A program made the position numbers and the translations under genes. Shown in pieces: positions 8,182 to 16,729 of a stretch of 64,000 bases of DNA. The notes under the pieces are model-generated. The model did no database searches, was not told the DNA's origin, and saw nothing but the letters and a program-made list of their open reading frames with translations. Numbering within the stretch: the first letter of the stretch is position 1; each line of letters opens with the position of its first letter. This stretch comes from Variovorax flavidus (GTDB lineage Bacteria > Pseudomonadota > Gammaproteobacteria > Burkholderiales > Burkholderiaceae_C): the NCBI RefSeq assembly GCF_030317145.1, contig NZ_JASZYE010000008.1, positions 62,001 through 126,000 on the forward strand, in the 5' to 3' direction.

Positions 8182-10377
8182 TCAGGCGCCCGGCGTTGGC
8201 ATGCGTCCGATCAGCTTGTCCAGCGTGACCGGGTAGTCGCGCACGCGCACGCCGGTCGCGTTGTAGATGGCGTTGGCGACCGCTGCACCGACGCCGCAGA
8301 TGCCGAGTTCGCCGACGCCCTTGGCTTTCATGGGCGAGGAGATGGGGTCCGTCTCGTCCAGGAAGATCACTTCCTGGTGCGGGATGTCCGCGTGCACGGG
8401 CACTTCGTAGCCGGCGAGGTCGTGGTTGACGAAGAAGCCCAGGCGCTTGTCCACCGCGAGTTCTTCCATCAGCGCGGCGCCGACGCCCATCGTCATGCCG
8501 CCGATGACCTGGCTGCGTGCGGATTTGGGGTTGAGGATGCGGCCCGACGCGCACACGGCGAGCATCCGGCGCACGCGGACCTCGGCGGTGTAGGCATCCA
8601 CGGCCACTTCGACGAAGTGCGCGCCGAAGGTGGATTGCTGGTAGCGCTTGCTCAGCTCGGCGAACTCGATCGTGTCCTCCGCCACGATGCCGCTGTCGCC
8701 GGCCACCTCGGAGAGCGATGCGCTGCGGCCGCCCGCGCGCACCATGCCGTCCGCGAAGCTCGCGCCTTCCGCCGGCAGGCCCGCGCGCTGCGCCACGGCG
8801 TCGCGCAGCTTCACGCAGGCTGCGTACACGCCGGCGGTCGAGCAGTTGCCGCCCCATTGCCCGCCGGAACCGGAGGAAACGGGGAAGGACGAGTCGCCGA
8901 GGCGCACGACCACGCGTTCGAGCGGCACGCCCATCATCTCCGCGGCGGTCTGCGCAATGATGGTGTAGCTGCCCGTGCCGATGTCGGTCATGTCGGTTTC
9001 CACCGTCACCACACCGCGTCCGTCGAGCCGCACGCGGGCGCCCGATTTGGTGACCTGGTTGTTGCGGAAGGCCGCGGCCATGCCGGTGCCGATCCACCAG
9101 CGGCCTTCGCGCCGCTGCGCGGGCTTGACGCTGCGCTGCGCCCATCCGAAGCGATCCGCGCCGGTGCGCATGCATTCGATCAGGCGACGCTCGGAGAAGC
9201 GCCGGCTCGGGTTCGCCGGGTCGACCTGGGTGTCGTTGAGCACGCGGAACTCGACCGGGTCCATGCCGAGACGCTCGGCCATCTCGTCAACCGCGATTTC
9301 CAGCGCCATCAACCCTGGGGCTTCACCCGGCGCGCGCATCGCATTGCCTTCGGGCAGGTCGAGCATCGCCAGCCGGGTGCCGGTCAGGCGGTTCTCGCCG
9401 GCGTAGAGCCACAGCGTCTGCTGCACCGCGTTCTCGGGCTTGCCGCCGACCAGATTGCCGGACCAGCTCTCATGCCCGATGGCCGTGAGCTTTCCCTGCC
9501 GGGTGGCACCCAGGCGGATGCGCTGGATGGTTGCGGGCCGGTGGACGGTGTTGTTCGCCATGATCGGGCGCTGCAGGGCCACCTTGACCGGGCGGCGAAC
9601 CATGCGGGCACCGATGGCCGCGAGCACCGTGTCGGCGCGCAGGAACAGCTTCGCGCCGAAGCCGCCACCGATGTACGGCGACATGAGGTGGATCTTTTCC
9701 CTGGGCATGCCCAGCGTTGTCGCCAGGTCTGTCCGGGTCCAGTCGATCATCTGGTTCGACGTCCAGATGTTGAGTTGGTCGCCGCGCCATGCGGCGGTCG
9801 TGGCATGCGGCTCCATCATGGCGTGCGAGTGATCCGGCGTGGTGTAGGTCTCGTCCAGCGTCACTTCGGCCTTGGCGAAGGCCCCGGCGAAGTCGCCGAT
9901 CGTGCTGTTGCGGTCGGCGGTCCGGCGTTCGGAGGTCTTCGCGGCCTCGAGGTCGAAGACGCCTTCGGCGGTGGCGTAGCTCACCTTCAGCAATTGCGCG
10001 GCCGCCCGCGCCTGCTCGAAGGTCTCGGCGACCACCAGCGCGATGGCCTGGTGGTAATGCTCCACGGCGGGTCCGCCCAGCAGCCTCGCGGTGTTGAAGT
10101 TGCCCTTGCCGAGTTCGCCCGCGTTTTCGGCCGTGACGATGGCGATCACGCCGGGCGCCGACTTGGCGCGGCCCTGGTCGATGGCGGTGATGCGGCCCTT
10201 GGCGATGCCGGCGCCGACGATGTAGCCGTAGGCCGCGTTGGGCGCGACGTCATGGCGCTCGTAGGCGTAGGGGGCGGTGCCCGTGGTCTTGAGCGGTCCA
10301 TCGATGCGGTCCGTGGGCCGGCCGACGACCTTGAGCTGGTCGATGGGGTTCGTGGTGGCGGGTTGGTCGAATCGCAT
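8182..10377 (-). CDS. paoC: aldehyde oxidoreductase, molybdopterin cofactor-binding subunit (PaoC-like)
   Basis: 731 residues, the normal length of the large subunit of PaoABC/YagTSR-type enzymes of the xanthine oxidase family, which oxidise aldehydes to acids in the periplasm using a molybdenum cytosine dinucleotide cofactor. Segments supporting this are RIDGPLKTTGTAPYAYE (ald_xan_dh_C start), YIGGGFGAKLF, MRAPGEAPGLMALE, GTGSYTIIAQTAAEMMGVP, and a C-terminal KGVGELGICGVGAAVANAI that carries the catalytic glutamate. It follows paoB by 3 bases. No PaoD-like maturation chaperone is nearby. Confidence 0.92.
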   Translation of the reverse strand: MRFDQPATTNPIDQLKVVGRPTDRIDGPLKTTGTAPYAYERHDVAPNAAYGYIVGAGIAKGRITAIDQGRAKSAPGVIAIVTAENAGELGKGNFNTARLLGGPAVEHYHQAIALVVAETFEQARAAAQLLKVSYATAEGVFDLEAAKTSERRTADRNSTIGDFAGAFAKAEVTLDETYTTPDHSHAMMEPHATTAAWRGDQLNIWTSNQMIDWTRTDLATTLGMPREKIHLMSPYIGGGFGAKLFLRADTVLAAIGARMVRRPVKVALQRPIMANNTVHRPATIQRIRLGATRQGKLTAIGHESWSGNLVGGKPENAVQQTLWLYAGENRLTGTRLAMLDLPEGNAMRAPGEAPGLMALEIAVDEMAERLGMDPVEFRVLNDTQVDPANPSRRFSERRLIECMRTGADRFGWAQRSVKPAQRREGRWWIGTGMAAAFRNNQVTKSGARVRLDGRGVVTVETDMTDIGTGSYTIIAQTAAEMMGVPLERVVVRLGDSSFPVSSGSGGQWGGNCSTAGVYAACVKLRDAVAQRAGLPAEGASFADGMVRAGGRSASLSEVAGDSGIVAEDTIEFAELSKRYQQSTFGAHFVEVAVDAYTAEVRVRRMLAVCASGRILNPKSARSQVIGGMTMGVGAALMEELAVDKRLGFFVNHDLAGYEVPVHADIPHQEVIFLDETDPISSPMKAKGVGELGICGVGAAVANAIYNATGVRVRDYPVTLDKLIGRMPTPGA

Positions 10378-10380
10378 GGC

Positions 10381-11331
10381 TCAGCTCCTCGCTTCCGTCA
10401 ACACCGCGTCGAGCGTGCGCTCGACCAGCGTCACCTTGAAGGCGTTGTGTTCGGTCGGCTTCGCGCCAGCGAGCAAGGCCGAGGTCACGGCGCTGGCGCC
10501 ACGGGGCAATTGCGCTTCTGCGGAGGAGATTCGCCACGGCTTGGGCGCGACGCCGCCCAGTGCCACGCGGCCCGTGCCGTCGCGCTGCACGATCGCTGCG
10601 ACCGAGACCAGCGCGAACGCGTAGGAGGCCCGGTCACGCACTTTCTGATAGACATGCTTGCCGCCGACGGGCGCCGGGAGCCTGACCGACGCGATCAGCT
10701 CGCCGGGCTGCAGCGCCGTCTCGATGTGCGGCGTGGCGCCAGGCAGTCGGTGAAAGTCCTCGATCGGGATCGTGCGGCGCTGGCCGCCGGGCCGGAGGGT
10801 CTCGACCGTCGCATCGAGCGCGCGCAGGGCGACGGCCATGTCGCTCGGATGCGTCGCGATGCAGGCTTCGCTCGTGCCCACCACGGCCAACTGCCGGCTG
10901 ACTCCGCCGATCGCCGAGCAGCCGCTGCCCGGCTGGCGCTTGTTGCACGCCTGGTTCGTGTCGTAGAAGTAGGGGCAGCGCGTTCGCTGCAGCAGATTGC
11001 CTGCGGTGGTCGCCTTGTTGCGAAGCTGCGCCGAAGCGCCGGCGAGCAGGGCGCGCGACAGCACGCCATAGTCGCGCCGCACGCGCGCATCCGCGGCGAG
11101 GTCGGTGTTGCGCACCAGTGCGCCGATGCGCAGGCCGCCGTCCGGCGTGGCTTCGATCTTGTCGAAGCCGAGGCCGTTGACGTCGATCAGGTGCGCCGGC
11201 GTCTCGATCTCCAGCTTCATCAGGTCCAGCAGGTTGGTGCCGCCGGCAATGAAGCGCGCGTTGGGTTGGCGCGCCGCCGCAGCCACCGCCTGCTCGGGCG
11301 AGGTGGCCTGCTCGTAGCTGAAGGCTTTCAT
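10381..11331 (-). CDS. paoB: aldehyde oxidoreductase, FAD-binding subunit (PaoB-like)
   Basis: 316 residues. [45 protein letters not shown] is the standard FAD-binding start with the [11 protein letters not shown] pyrophosphate loop. The middle segment [33 protein letters not shown] has the cysteines that carry the extra 4Fe-4S cluster of PaoB, distinguishing it from ordinary CoxM-type subunits. The ATG at 11331 overlaps the paoA stop by 4 bases (ATGA), implying translational coupling; a longer upstream frame is only antisense-type read-through of paoA. The subunit passes electrons from the Mo centre to FAD and the iron-sulfur clusters. Confidence 0.92.
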   Translation of the reverse strand: MKAFSYEQATSPEQAVAAAARQPNARFIAGGTNLLDLMKLEIETPAHLIDVNGLGFDKIEATPDGGLRIGALVRNTDLAADARVRRDYGVLSRALLAGASAQLRNKATTAGNLLQRTRCPYFYDTNQACNKRQPGSGCSAIGGVSRQLAVVGTSEACIATHPSDMAVALRALDATVETLRPGGQRRTIPIEDFHRLPGATPHIETALQPGELIASVRLPAPVGGKHVYQKVRDRASYAFALVSVAAIVQRDGTGRVALGGVAPKPWRISSAEAQLPRGASAVTSALLAGAKPTEHNAFKVTLVERTLDAVLTEARS

Positions 11332-11969
11332 GCTTTCACCCCCGCCACTTCGCTGATCGCATCCACGATGTTGCTGTAGGCGCCGCAGCGACAGATGTTG
11401 CCGCTCATGCGCTCGCGGAACTCGACGGGCGTGAGCTGCGGCCTGGCGGCCAGGTCGGCGCTGACGTGGCTCGGAATGCCTTCGGCGATCTCGCCCAGCA
11501 TGCCGACGGCAGAGCAGATCTGGCCCGGTGTGCAGTAGCCGCACTGGTAGCCGTCATGCTTGACGAAGGCCGCCTGCATCGGGTGCAGATTGCCGGGCGT
11601 GCCGAGGCCCTCGATGGTGGTCACCTTGGCGCCTTCGTGCATCACGGCCAGCGTCAGGCACGAGTTGATGCGGCGGCCATCCACGATGACCGTGCAGGCG
11701 CCGCACTGGCCGTGGTCGCAGCCCTTCTTGGTGCCGGTCAGGTGCAGGTGCTCGCGCAAGGTGTCGAGCAATGTGGTGCGGGTGTCCAGCACGAGGCGGT
11801 GCGTCTTGCCGTTGACGTTGAGCGTGACCGTGGAGGGGCCCGGTCCGCTGGTGGCGCGCGCCGGGGCGGGTGCCGCGGACGCGGCGGCCATGGCAGGCAC
11901 GGATGCGGTCGCCGCACCGGCCTTCAACAGGCCGCGTCGGGAAATGCTGAACTCGTCGAGCGTGGTCAT
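11328..11969 (-). CDS. paoA: aldehyde oxidoreductase, 2Fe-2S subunit with Tat signal (PaoA-like)
   Basis: 213 residues. The N-terminus contains a twin-arginine motif (SRRGLLKAG) and an Ala-rich export region, so the folded complex is exported by Tat. Two 2Fe-2S motifs follow: [21 protein letters not shown] (plant-ferredoxin type) and CGYCTPGQI...CRCGAY. It is the first gene of the paoABC-AKR group. The 180 bases upstream separate it from a divergent LysR gene that is its likely regulator (inference from position). Confidence 0.93.
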   Translation of the reverse strand: MTTLDEFSISRRGLLKAGAATASVPAMAAASAAPAPARATSGPGPSTVTLNVNGKTHRLVLDTRTTLLDTLREHLHLTGTKKGCDHGQCGACTVIVDGRRINSCLTLAVMHEGAKVTTIEGLGTPGNLHPMQAAFVKHDGYQCGYCTPGQICSAVGMLGEIAEGIPSHVSADLAARPQLTPVEFRERMSGNICRCGAYSNIVDAISEVAGVKA

Positions 11970-12099
11970 GTCGCGTTCCGCTCCTTCATCGTTGGCGCGC
12001 GCTGCGGGGGCGGCGCACGCACAGGTGGGTAGCCGGCTCGAACGGCCGACCTGGGGAGACTTTAGGCTTGGACCTACGCGCCGAATAGCCCGCGGAACC

Positions 12100-12129
12100 T
12101 TGAAGGACTGACAAGTTGCTGTTGATAAT
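12100..12129 (+). promoter_or_regulatory. candidate sigma-70 promoter for the LysR gene
   Basis: TTGAAG (12100-12105) and GATAAT (12124-12129) are separated by 18 bases. They lie 20 bases before the LysR ATG, which itself follows AAGGGGGC. Spacing and hexamers are plausible for a vegetative promoter; no transcript evidence. Confidence 0.4.
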
Positions 12130-12149
12130 CGTCAGCCAAAGGGGGCTTC

Positions 12150-13208
12150 ATGCCGATCAACGAATTGCGTTCCATCGGAACGTTTGCCAAGGCCGCCGAA
12201 CTCGGCAGCCTGCGCCAGGCCGCCGTTGCGCAGGGCATGACGCCCCAGGCTGCGAGCCAGGCCCTGGCGCAGCTCGAGCAGCATCTCGGCGTGCGGCTGT
12301 TTCACCGCACGACGCGCAGCCTGTCACTCACCGACGAGGGCCGGCAGTTCCTCGAAGCCGCGCAGCCGGCACTGGTCGGCCTGCAGCGCGCCCTGCACAT
12401 GGCACGGCAAGCCAAGGACGAGATCGCCGGGCCGCTGCGCATCGTCGGCCCGCGGTCCACCTTCGCGCCCGTGCTCTGGCCGGTGCTCGACGAGTACTGC
12501 CGCCTGTACCCCGAAGTGCAGCCCGATGTGCAGTTGGACGACCGCATCGGCAACTGGGTGGAAGACCGCGTGGACGTGGGTTTTCGCGTCGGGCCTTCGC
12601 CGGCCGAGGGTGTCATCGCGCGCAAGCTGTTCCCGCTGCAGCTCATCATCTGTGCGGCGCCGGCGTACCTGGAGCGCCACGGCGCGCCGGACAGCCTCCA
12701 TGCGCTCGCCGCACACCGCTGCAGCGCCTTTCGCCACACGAGCACCGGCCGGGTCATGCCCTGGCACGTCAAGGTGCACGATGGCATGGTCGACTACCCC
12801 GTGGTGCCGGCGCTGTGCGTCAACGACGAGCCGCTGGAGACCGAAGCCGTGCTGGCGGGGCACGTCATCGGACTCCTGACGGGCGTCACGGCCGCGCCGC
12901 ACATCCGCGCGGGCCGGCTGGTGCCGGTACTGACGAAGCACGTGGCCGACTACTCCAGCACCTTCGTCTACTACGGAAGCCGCACTGCCCAGCCGGCGCG
13001 CGTGCGGGCCTTCATCGACCTCGCCGTCAAGCGGATGGTGAACAACCCGGCTTATGTGTTGACTGCGAAGGAACTGCAGGTGGCGGAGGCGAAGGGAAGG
13101 AAGGCGTATCGCCAGGGCCTTGCGTCTGCAGCACGGGCTCCCAGCGTCGAACCTTCTCCGGAACTTCCGCGAAGTCGAAACGAAGAAAGGACGCGGGCGC
13201 GACCGTGA
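12150..13208 (+). CDS. LysR-family transcriptional regulator next to paoABC
   Basis: 352 residues, about 50 longer than usual. Winged helix-turn-helix at residues 4-62 (ELRSIGTFAKAAELGSLRQAAVAQGMTPQAASQALAQLEQHLGVRLFHRTTRSLSLTDEG), then a substrate-binding domain of the LysR type ending near residue 300 (VRAFIDLAVKRMV). The last 50 residues are a charged, low-complexity tail (SAARAPSVEPSPELPRSRNE) lying opposite the 3' end of the thioesterase gene. Divergent from paoABC, so control of the aldehyde oxidase is the simplest guess; the effector is unknown. Confidence 0.85.
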   Translation: MPINELRSIGTFAKAAELGSLRQAAVAQGMTPQAASQALAQLEQHLGVRLFHRTTRSLSLTDEGRQFLEAAQPALVGLQRALHMARQAKDEIAGPLRIVGPRSTFAPVLWPVLDEYCRLYPEVQPDVQLDDRIGNWVEDRVDVGFRVGPSPAEGVIARKLFPLQLIICAAPAYLERHGAPDSLHALAAHRCSAFRHTSTGRVMPWHVKVHDGMVDYPVVPALCVNDEPLETEAVLAGHVIGLLTGVTAAPHIRAGRLVPVLTKHVADYSSTFVYYGSRTAQPARVRAFIDLAVKRMVNNPAYVLTAKELQVAEAKGRKAYRQGLASAARAPSVEPSPELPRSRNEERTRARP

Positions 13209-13614
13209 TGCCGCCCTTCTTGAACTTCATCTTGACCAGCACCTCGGCAGCCTGGCCGCCTCTCGCATGCACGGCATGCAGGAAGTACGCGCATTTCTCG
13301 TCCGCGTAGAGAAGCCGCGTCTCGACCCGCACCCGGCTGAAGACGGGAACGGGCCGCGAGAACCTCACCTGCTGCGCCACATTGACGAAGCTGGCCCCGC
13401 TTCGAAGAATGGCGAAGAACCGGCCCACCTGGAGCAGGTAGTCCACCTGCGCGGTCTCGGCAAACTGCAGGTACTTGTCGCTCTTGAGCACCTTGATGCC
13501 CGAGTCGAAGGGCGTGACCCAGAAGTTCGTGACCACCACGTCCTGCGGGGCCCTGCTCCCGTAGCCGAACAACCCGACGAAGAAGGCGAGGATGTTCCTG
13601 AGAAGCCCGGACAT
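13027..13614 (-). CDS. hot-dog fold thioesterase (THEM6/4HBT_2-like)
   Basis: 195 residues. After a hydrophobic N-terminus (LLRNILAFFVGLFGYGS) come the hot-dog segments VVTNFWVTPFDSGIKVLKSDKYLQFAETAQVDYLLQVG, the central strand region RFSRPVPVFSRVRVETRLLYADEKCAYFLH and AAEVLVKMKFKKGGITV. This matches acyl-CoA-thioesterase-like proteins of the THEM6 type; the substrate is unknown. The last 30 residues are Pro/Ser-rich and overlap the end of the convergent LysR gene by 182 bases. It follows the SDR gene by 11 bases, so the two are probably co-transcribed. Confidence 0.75.
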   Translation of the reverse strand: MSGLLRNILAFFVGLFGYGSRAPQDVVVTNFWVTPFDSGIKVLKSDKYLQFAETAQVDYLLQVGRFFAILRSGASFVNVAQQVRFSRPVPVFSRVRVETRLLYADEKCAYFLHAVHARGGQAAEVLVKMKFKKGGITVAPASFLRFDFAEVPEKVRRWEPVLQTQGPGDTPSFPSPPPPAVPSQSTHKPGCSPSA

Positions 13615-13625
13615 CCTCGCGCCCC

Positions 13626-14396
13626 TCAGCGCGCGTGCGTGACGCCGCCGTCCACGATGAGCGTCGAGCCCATCACGTAGTCGCCAGCGCGAGAGGCGAG
13701 ATAGATCGCGGCGCCCGCCATGTCCTCGGGCTCGCCGATGCGCCCCGCGGGAATGCCGCCCTTGATCTCGTCACCATGGTCGCGGGCGACGCGGTTCATG
13801 TCGGACGCGAAGGCGCCCGGCGCGATCGCGCTGACGGCGATGCGATCCTGCGCGAGCCGCAGTGCCATGCGGCGCGTGAGCTGGATCAGGCCCGCCTTGC
13901 TCGCCGCATACGAATAGGTTTCCTGGGGGTTGACCGAGATGCCGTCGATCGACGCGATGTTGATGACCTTCGCCAGATGGTCCGTGGCGGCCTTCCTGAG
14001 CATCGGCGTCAGCGCCTGGGTCAGGAAGAAGGGCGTCTTCAGGTTGAGGTCGACCACCTTGTCCCAACCGCTCTCGGGGAACTCGTCGTAGGGCGCGCCC
14101 CAGGCGGCGCCGGCGTTGTTGACCAGGATGTCGAGCGAGCCTTCATGCTTGGCATACGCGGCGACGAGGGCATGCGCACCCTCGACCGTCGACACGTCCG
14201 CCGGCAGCGAGACGCAATGGCCGAAGGCCGCGAGTTCCTTGGCGGTCTGGTCGCAGGCGGCTGCCTTGCGCGCCGAGATGTAGACGCGGGCGCCCTGCGC
14301 GAGGAAGCCTTCGGCAATCATGCGGCCGATGCCGCGCGAGCCGCCGGTGATGAGCGCGGTGCGGCCCTTGAGCGAGAAGAGTTGGGTGGTGTCCAT
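13626..14396 (-). CDS. short-chain dehydrogenase/reductase (RhlG-like)
   Basis: 256 residues, classical SDR. Cofactor loop TGGSRGIG at residues 17-24, NNAG at 93-96, catalytic Ser149, and Tyr163-x3-Lys167 in YSYAASK. C-terminal VMGSTLIVDGGVTH is usual for the family. ISARKAAACDQTAKELAAFG after the Rossmann start suggests NADP(H) preference (Arg after strand 2). Likely a 3-ketoacyl or alcohol-type reductase; pairing with the downstream thioesterase hints at acyl-chain metabolism (inference). Confidence 0.87.
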   Translation of the reverse strand: MDTTQLFSLKGRTALITGGSRGIGRMIAEGFLAQGARVYISARKAAACDQTAKELAAFGHCVSLPADVSTVEGAHALVAAYAKHEGSLDILVNNAGAAWGAPYDEFPESGWDKVVDLNLKTPFFLTQALTPMLRKAATDHLAKVINIASIDGISVNPQETYSYAASKAGLIQLTRRMALRLAQDRIAVSAIAPGAFASDMNRVARDHGDEIKGGIPAGRIGEPEDMAGAAIYLASRAGDYVMGSTLIVDGGVTHAR

Positions 14397-14473
14397 GTGG
14401 CTTGTCTCCTGGAAGTGTTCGGCGCGAGCTTAGTGCGCCTTGCCGCCGGCTTGCGTCACATGGGTGCCAGCAG

Positions 14474-14491
14474 GGGCCGCAAAAGCGGCCC
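14474..14491 (-). terminator. hairpin downstream of the pseudouridine synthase gene
   Basis: GGGCCGC-AAAA-GCGGCCC is a perfect 7-bp stem with a 4-base loop, 13 bases beyond the stop codon of the reverse-strand rluA-like gene. On the transcribed strand the loop is UUUU but no U-run follows, so it may be a weak or Rho-assisted terminator or an mRNA 3'-end stabiliser. Confidence 0.4.
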
Positions 14492-14504
14492 GGCCGACGA
14501 CGGC

Positions 14505-15404
14505 TCAGGCTGGCAGCGAGAGCGACCTGGGGCTCGTGAAGCGCCGTTCGCTGCCGTTCACTGGATCCCGGAACGCGATCTCCCTGGCCAGCAATTGCAG
14601 CGGCCGCTCGAAGTCGTCGCTGCCTTCGGGACGAAGCACGGGGTAGATGGCGTCGTTCAGGATCGGCATGCCGAGCGCGGCGCAGTGCACGCGCAATTGA
14701 TGCCTGCGGCCGGTGACGGGCGACAGGTCCAGGCGGGCCCATCCGTTGCGTTCGGCGAGCAGCCTGAAGTGCGTCTCCGAATTGGGTTCGCCGGGAACTT
14801 CCCGCATGCGCATGAAGTGAGTGTCGGCATCGAGCCGGCTGCGATGAATGGCGGGCAGCGTCCGGTCGCCGGACCACTGGACGATCGCTTCGTAGTGCTT
14901 GCTGATCTCGCGATCCGCGAACAGCGCGCTGTAGGCGGCGCGCGTGGCGGGCCGTACCGAGAACAGCACGATCCCGGCGGTTTCGCGGTCGATGCGGTGC
15001 ACGGGCGCGAGATCCTGCAGGCCCAGCTTGCGCTTGAGGCGCACGAGCAGGCTTTCCTGCACGTACTTGCCCACGGGCGTGACCGGCAGGAAGTGAGGCT
15101 TGTCCACGGCCAGCAGGTGCTCGTCCTGATGCAGGATGACTTCCTCGAAAGGAATGCGGGGCTCGGTTTCGAGCGCGCGGTAGTAGTAGACGCGCAGCCT
15201 TGGCTCGAAGGGCCGGACCTGCGTGACGGGCACTCCATGCTCGTCGACCACGTCGCCGGCCTCGATGCGGGCTTGCCATGTCGAGCGCGGGATGGCGGCG
15301 AAGCGCTGCACCAGGAATTCGAGGATCGTGGGCCAGTCGCCCGTCGGCAGGGCGACGCAGCTCGGGCCGACGCCATCACGCAAGGGCAGCGGCAGGGGGC
15401 GCAT
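14505..15404 (-). CDS. RluA-family RNA pseudouridine synthase
   Basis: 299 residues from the ATG at 15404. The catalytic motif HRIDRETAG with Asp139 is present, as are DEHLLAVDKPHFLPVTPVG (residues 94-112) and the C-terminal GRRHQLRVHCAALGMPILND, all conserved in the RluA/RsuA superfamily. The enzyme isomerises uridine in rRNA or tRNA; the target base is not predictable here. It starts 5 bases after the LRR-kinase stop, making it the last gene of the MBL/LRR-kinase/pseudouridine synthase group. Upstream in-frame sequence belongs to the kinase gene in another frame. Confidence 0.9.
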   Translation of the reverse strand: MRPLPLPLRDGVGPSCVALPTGDWPTILEFLVQRFAAIPRSTWQARIEAGDVVDEHGVPVTQVRPFEPRLRVYYYRALETEPRIPFEEVILHQDEHLLAVDKPHFLPVTPVGKYVQESLLVRLKRKLGLQDLAPVHRIDRETAGIVLFSVRPATRAAYSALFADREISKHYEAIVQWSGDRTLPAIHRSRLDADTHFMRMREVPGEPNSETHFRLLAERNGWARLDLSPVTGRRHQLRVHCAALGMPILNDAIYPVLRPEGSDDFERPLQLLAREIAFRDPVNGSERRFTSPRSLSLPA

Positions 15405-15409
15405 GGTGG

Positions 15410-16729
15410 TCAGGCGACCAGGAGCGAGGCGATTTCCGCGAACGCGGGGCGTGCCGACGTGTCCGGGTCCGTGCACCGCAGTTGCAAGGTCGCCAGCAGT
15501 TTCCGCTTCGCCTCGTCGGCTTCGACGACCGGGTGGCAATGGGCCAGCAGTTCTTCGAGAAGGCAACCGAATGCGCGCGCCTCGACGCGCTGCAATGCCT
15601 GCGACGTGGCGGCGTCCGTCGGCAGGAACGACGCTGCGCCGAAGTCGCCCAGCAAGCAGTCGCCCTGGCCGTTCCACAGGATGTTGTGCGCATAGAGGTC
15701 GCCGTGCAAAACGCCGCGCGCATGCAACTGGGCGGTGGCGGAGGCGATGCCGTGCGCCATGCGCGAGACGGTCTCCAGGGACCCGAGCGCTTCAGGGCCA
15801 TAGACGTCCCGCGTGCAGGACTGCAGGCTCGGCGGCCCCGCGAGGTTGCGAAAGCTCGCATCCACCAGTTCCAGCACCAGGCCCGGCGTGTCCTCGGGAT
15901 GGTTCTTGACCCGGCCGAGCACGGCGATCAGGTTCGGATGCGGGCCGGCCGCGATGCAGGCCGCCATCTCGCTGTGCGGCCAGCCGTCGCTGGTGACCGC
16001 GCCCTTGAACAGCTTGACCGCCACCGGACGGATGGTGCCGTCGGCCTGCTGCCAATCCGCGTGATGGATCACGCCGGAGGCACCTTCGCCCAGCTTGTGC
16101 TTCAGCGACAGGCCGCTCCAGTCGATGGCTGCTGCAGGCTGCGCCGCAAGGGCCGCTTGTTCCGGCGTCTCGTCGAAGGGATTGCCCGCGAAAGCCAGCC
16201 ATGCAAGCCGGGGCAGCGACAGAAGCCAATCGGGCAGCGCGTCGAATTCGTTGGCGGAGACGCGAAGCAGCTCCAGCGCGCGACAGGCGGCCATCTCTTC
16301 CGGCAGCGCACGCAGACGGTTGCCGGCGAGCATCAGCTTCTGCATCCGGGCGCATTGGCCGATCGTGGAGGGCAGGGCCTCGACGAGGTTGTCCGTGAGG
16401 ATCAGCCAGCGCAAGGCTGGCGGCAGCGACTCCGCCGGAACGCTGCGGATGCGATTGGCCTTGAAGCCGACCATGTCGAGCTGCCGGCATTGGCCCACCA
16501 CTTCTGGCAACTCGGTGAACTGGTTGTCCGAACAGAACAGCACGCGCAGCCGGTGCAGCCGGTGCAGGTCGTCGGGCAGGGCGCTCAGCGCATTGCCCGA
16601 GAGATTGAGCACCTCCAGCGTGTCCGCCAGATCGAAGATCTCGCGCGGAAACTCCGTGAGGCCGCAGGACAGGTCGAGCCGTTGCGACCCGGCCAACTGG
16701 CCTGCGCGCAACTGGCTCAATACGGTCAT
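15410..16729 (-). CDS. leucine-rich repeat protein kinase (soluble, eukaryote-like)
   Basis: 439 residues. Residues about 15-185 form seven to eight leucine-rich repeats of 22-23 residues with the LxxLxLSxNxLxxLPxxL pattern. A protein kinase domain follows: glycine loop GEGASG (214-219), VAVK with Lys239, catalytic loop HGDLYAHNI (342-350) with Asp344 and Asn349, and GDFG (361-364). The usual Lys of HRDLK is replaced by Tyr, but other key residues remain, so catalysis is plausible. There is no transmembrane segment or signal peptide, so it should be cytosolic. The ATG at 16729 overlaps the MBL gene stop (ATGA), indicating translational coupling. The substrate and ligand are unknown. Confidence 0.85.
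   Translation of the reverse strand: MTVLSQLRAGQLAGSQRLDLSCGLTEFPREIFDLADTLEVLNLSGNALSALPDDLHRLHRLRVLFCSDNQFTELPEVVGQCRQLDMVGFKANRIRSVPAESLPPALRWLILTDNLVEALPSTIGQCARMQKLMLAGNRLRALPEEMAACRALELLRVSANEFDALPDWLLSLPRLAWLAFAGNPFDETPEQAALAAQPAAAIDWSGLSLKHKLGEGASGVIHHADWQQADGTIRPVAVKLFKGAVTSDGWPHSEMAACIAAGPHPNLIAVLGRVKNHPEDTPGLVLELVDASFRNLAGPPSLQSCTRDVYGPEALGSLETVSRMAHGIASATAQLHARGVLHGDLYAHNILWNGQGDCLLGDFGAASFLPTDAATSQALQRVEARAFGCLLEELLAHCHPVVEADEAKRKLLATLQLRCTDPDTSARPAFAEIASLLVA

Noticed and set aside
14474-14491. Strong intrinsic terminator
   Set aside because: Good stem but no U-run after it; kept only as a weak terminator-like hairpin.
13635-15695. 686-codon forward frame opposite the SDR and pseudouridine synthase genes
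   Set aside because: Runs through two well-defined genes on the other strand, no family features.
15678-16725. Extension of the pseudouridine synthase or kinase frames upstream of their chosen starts
   Set aside because: The extra residues are out-of-frame readings of the neighbouring gene; internal ATG codons restore family-typical N-termini.
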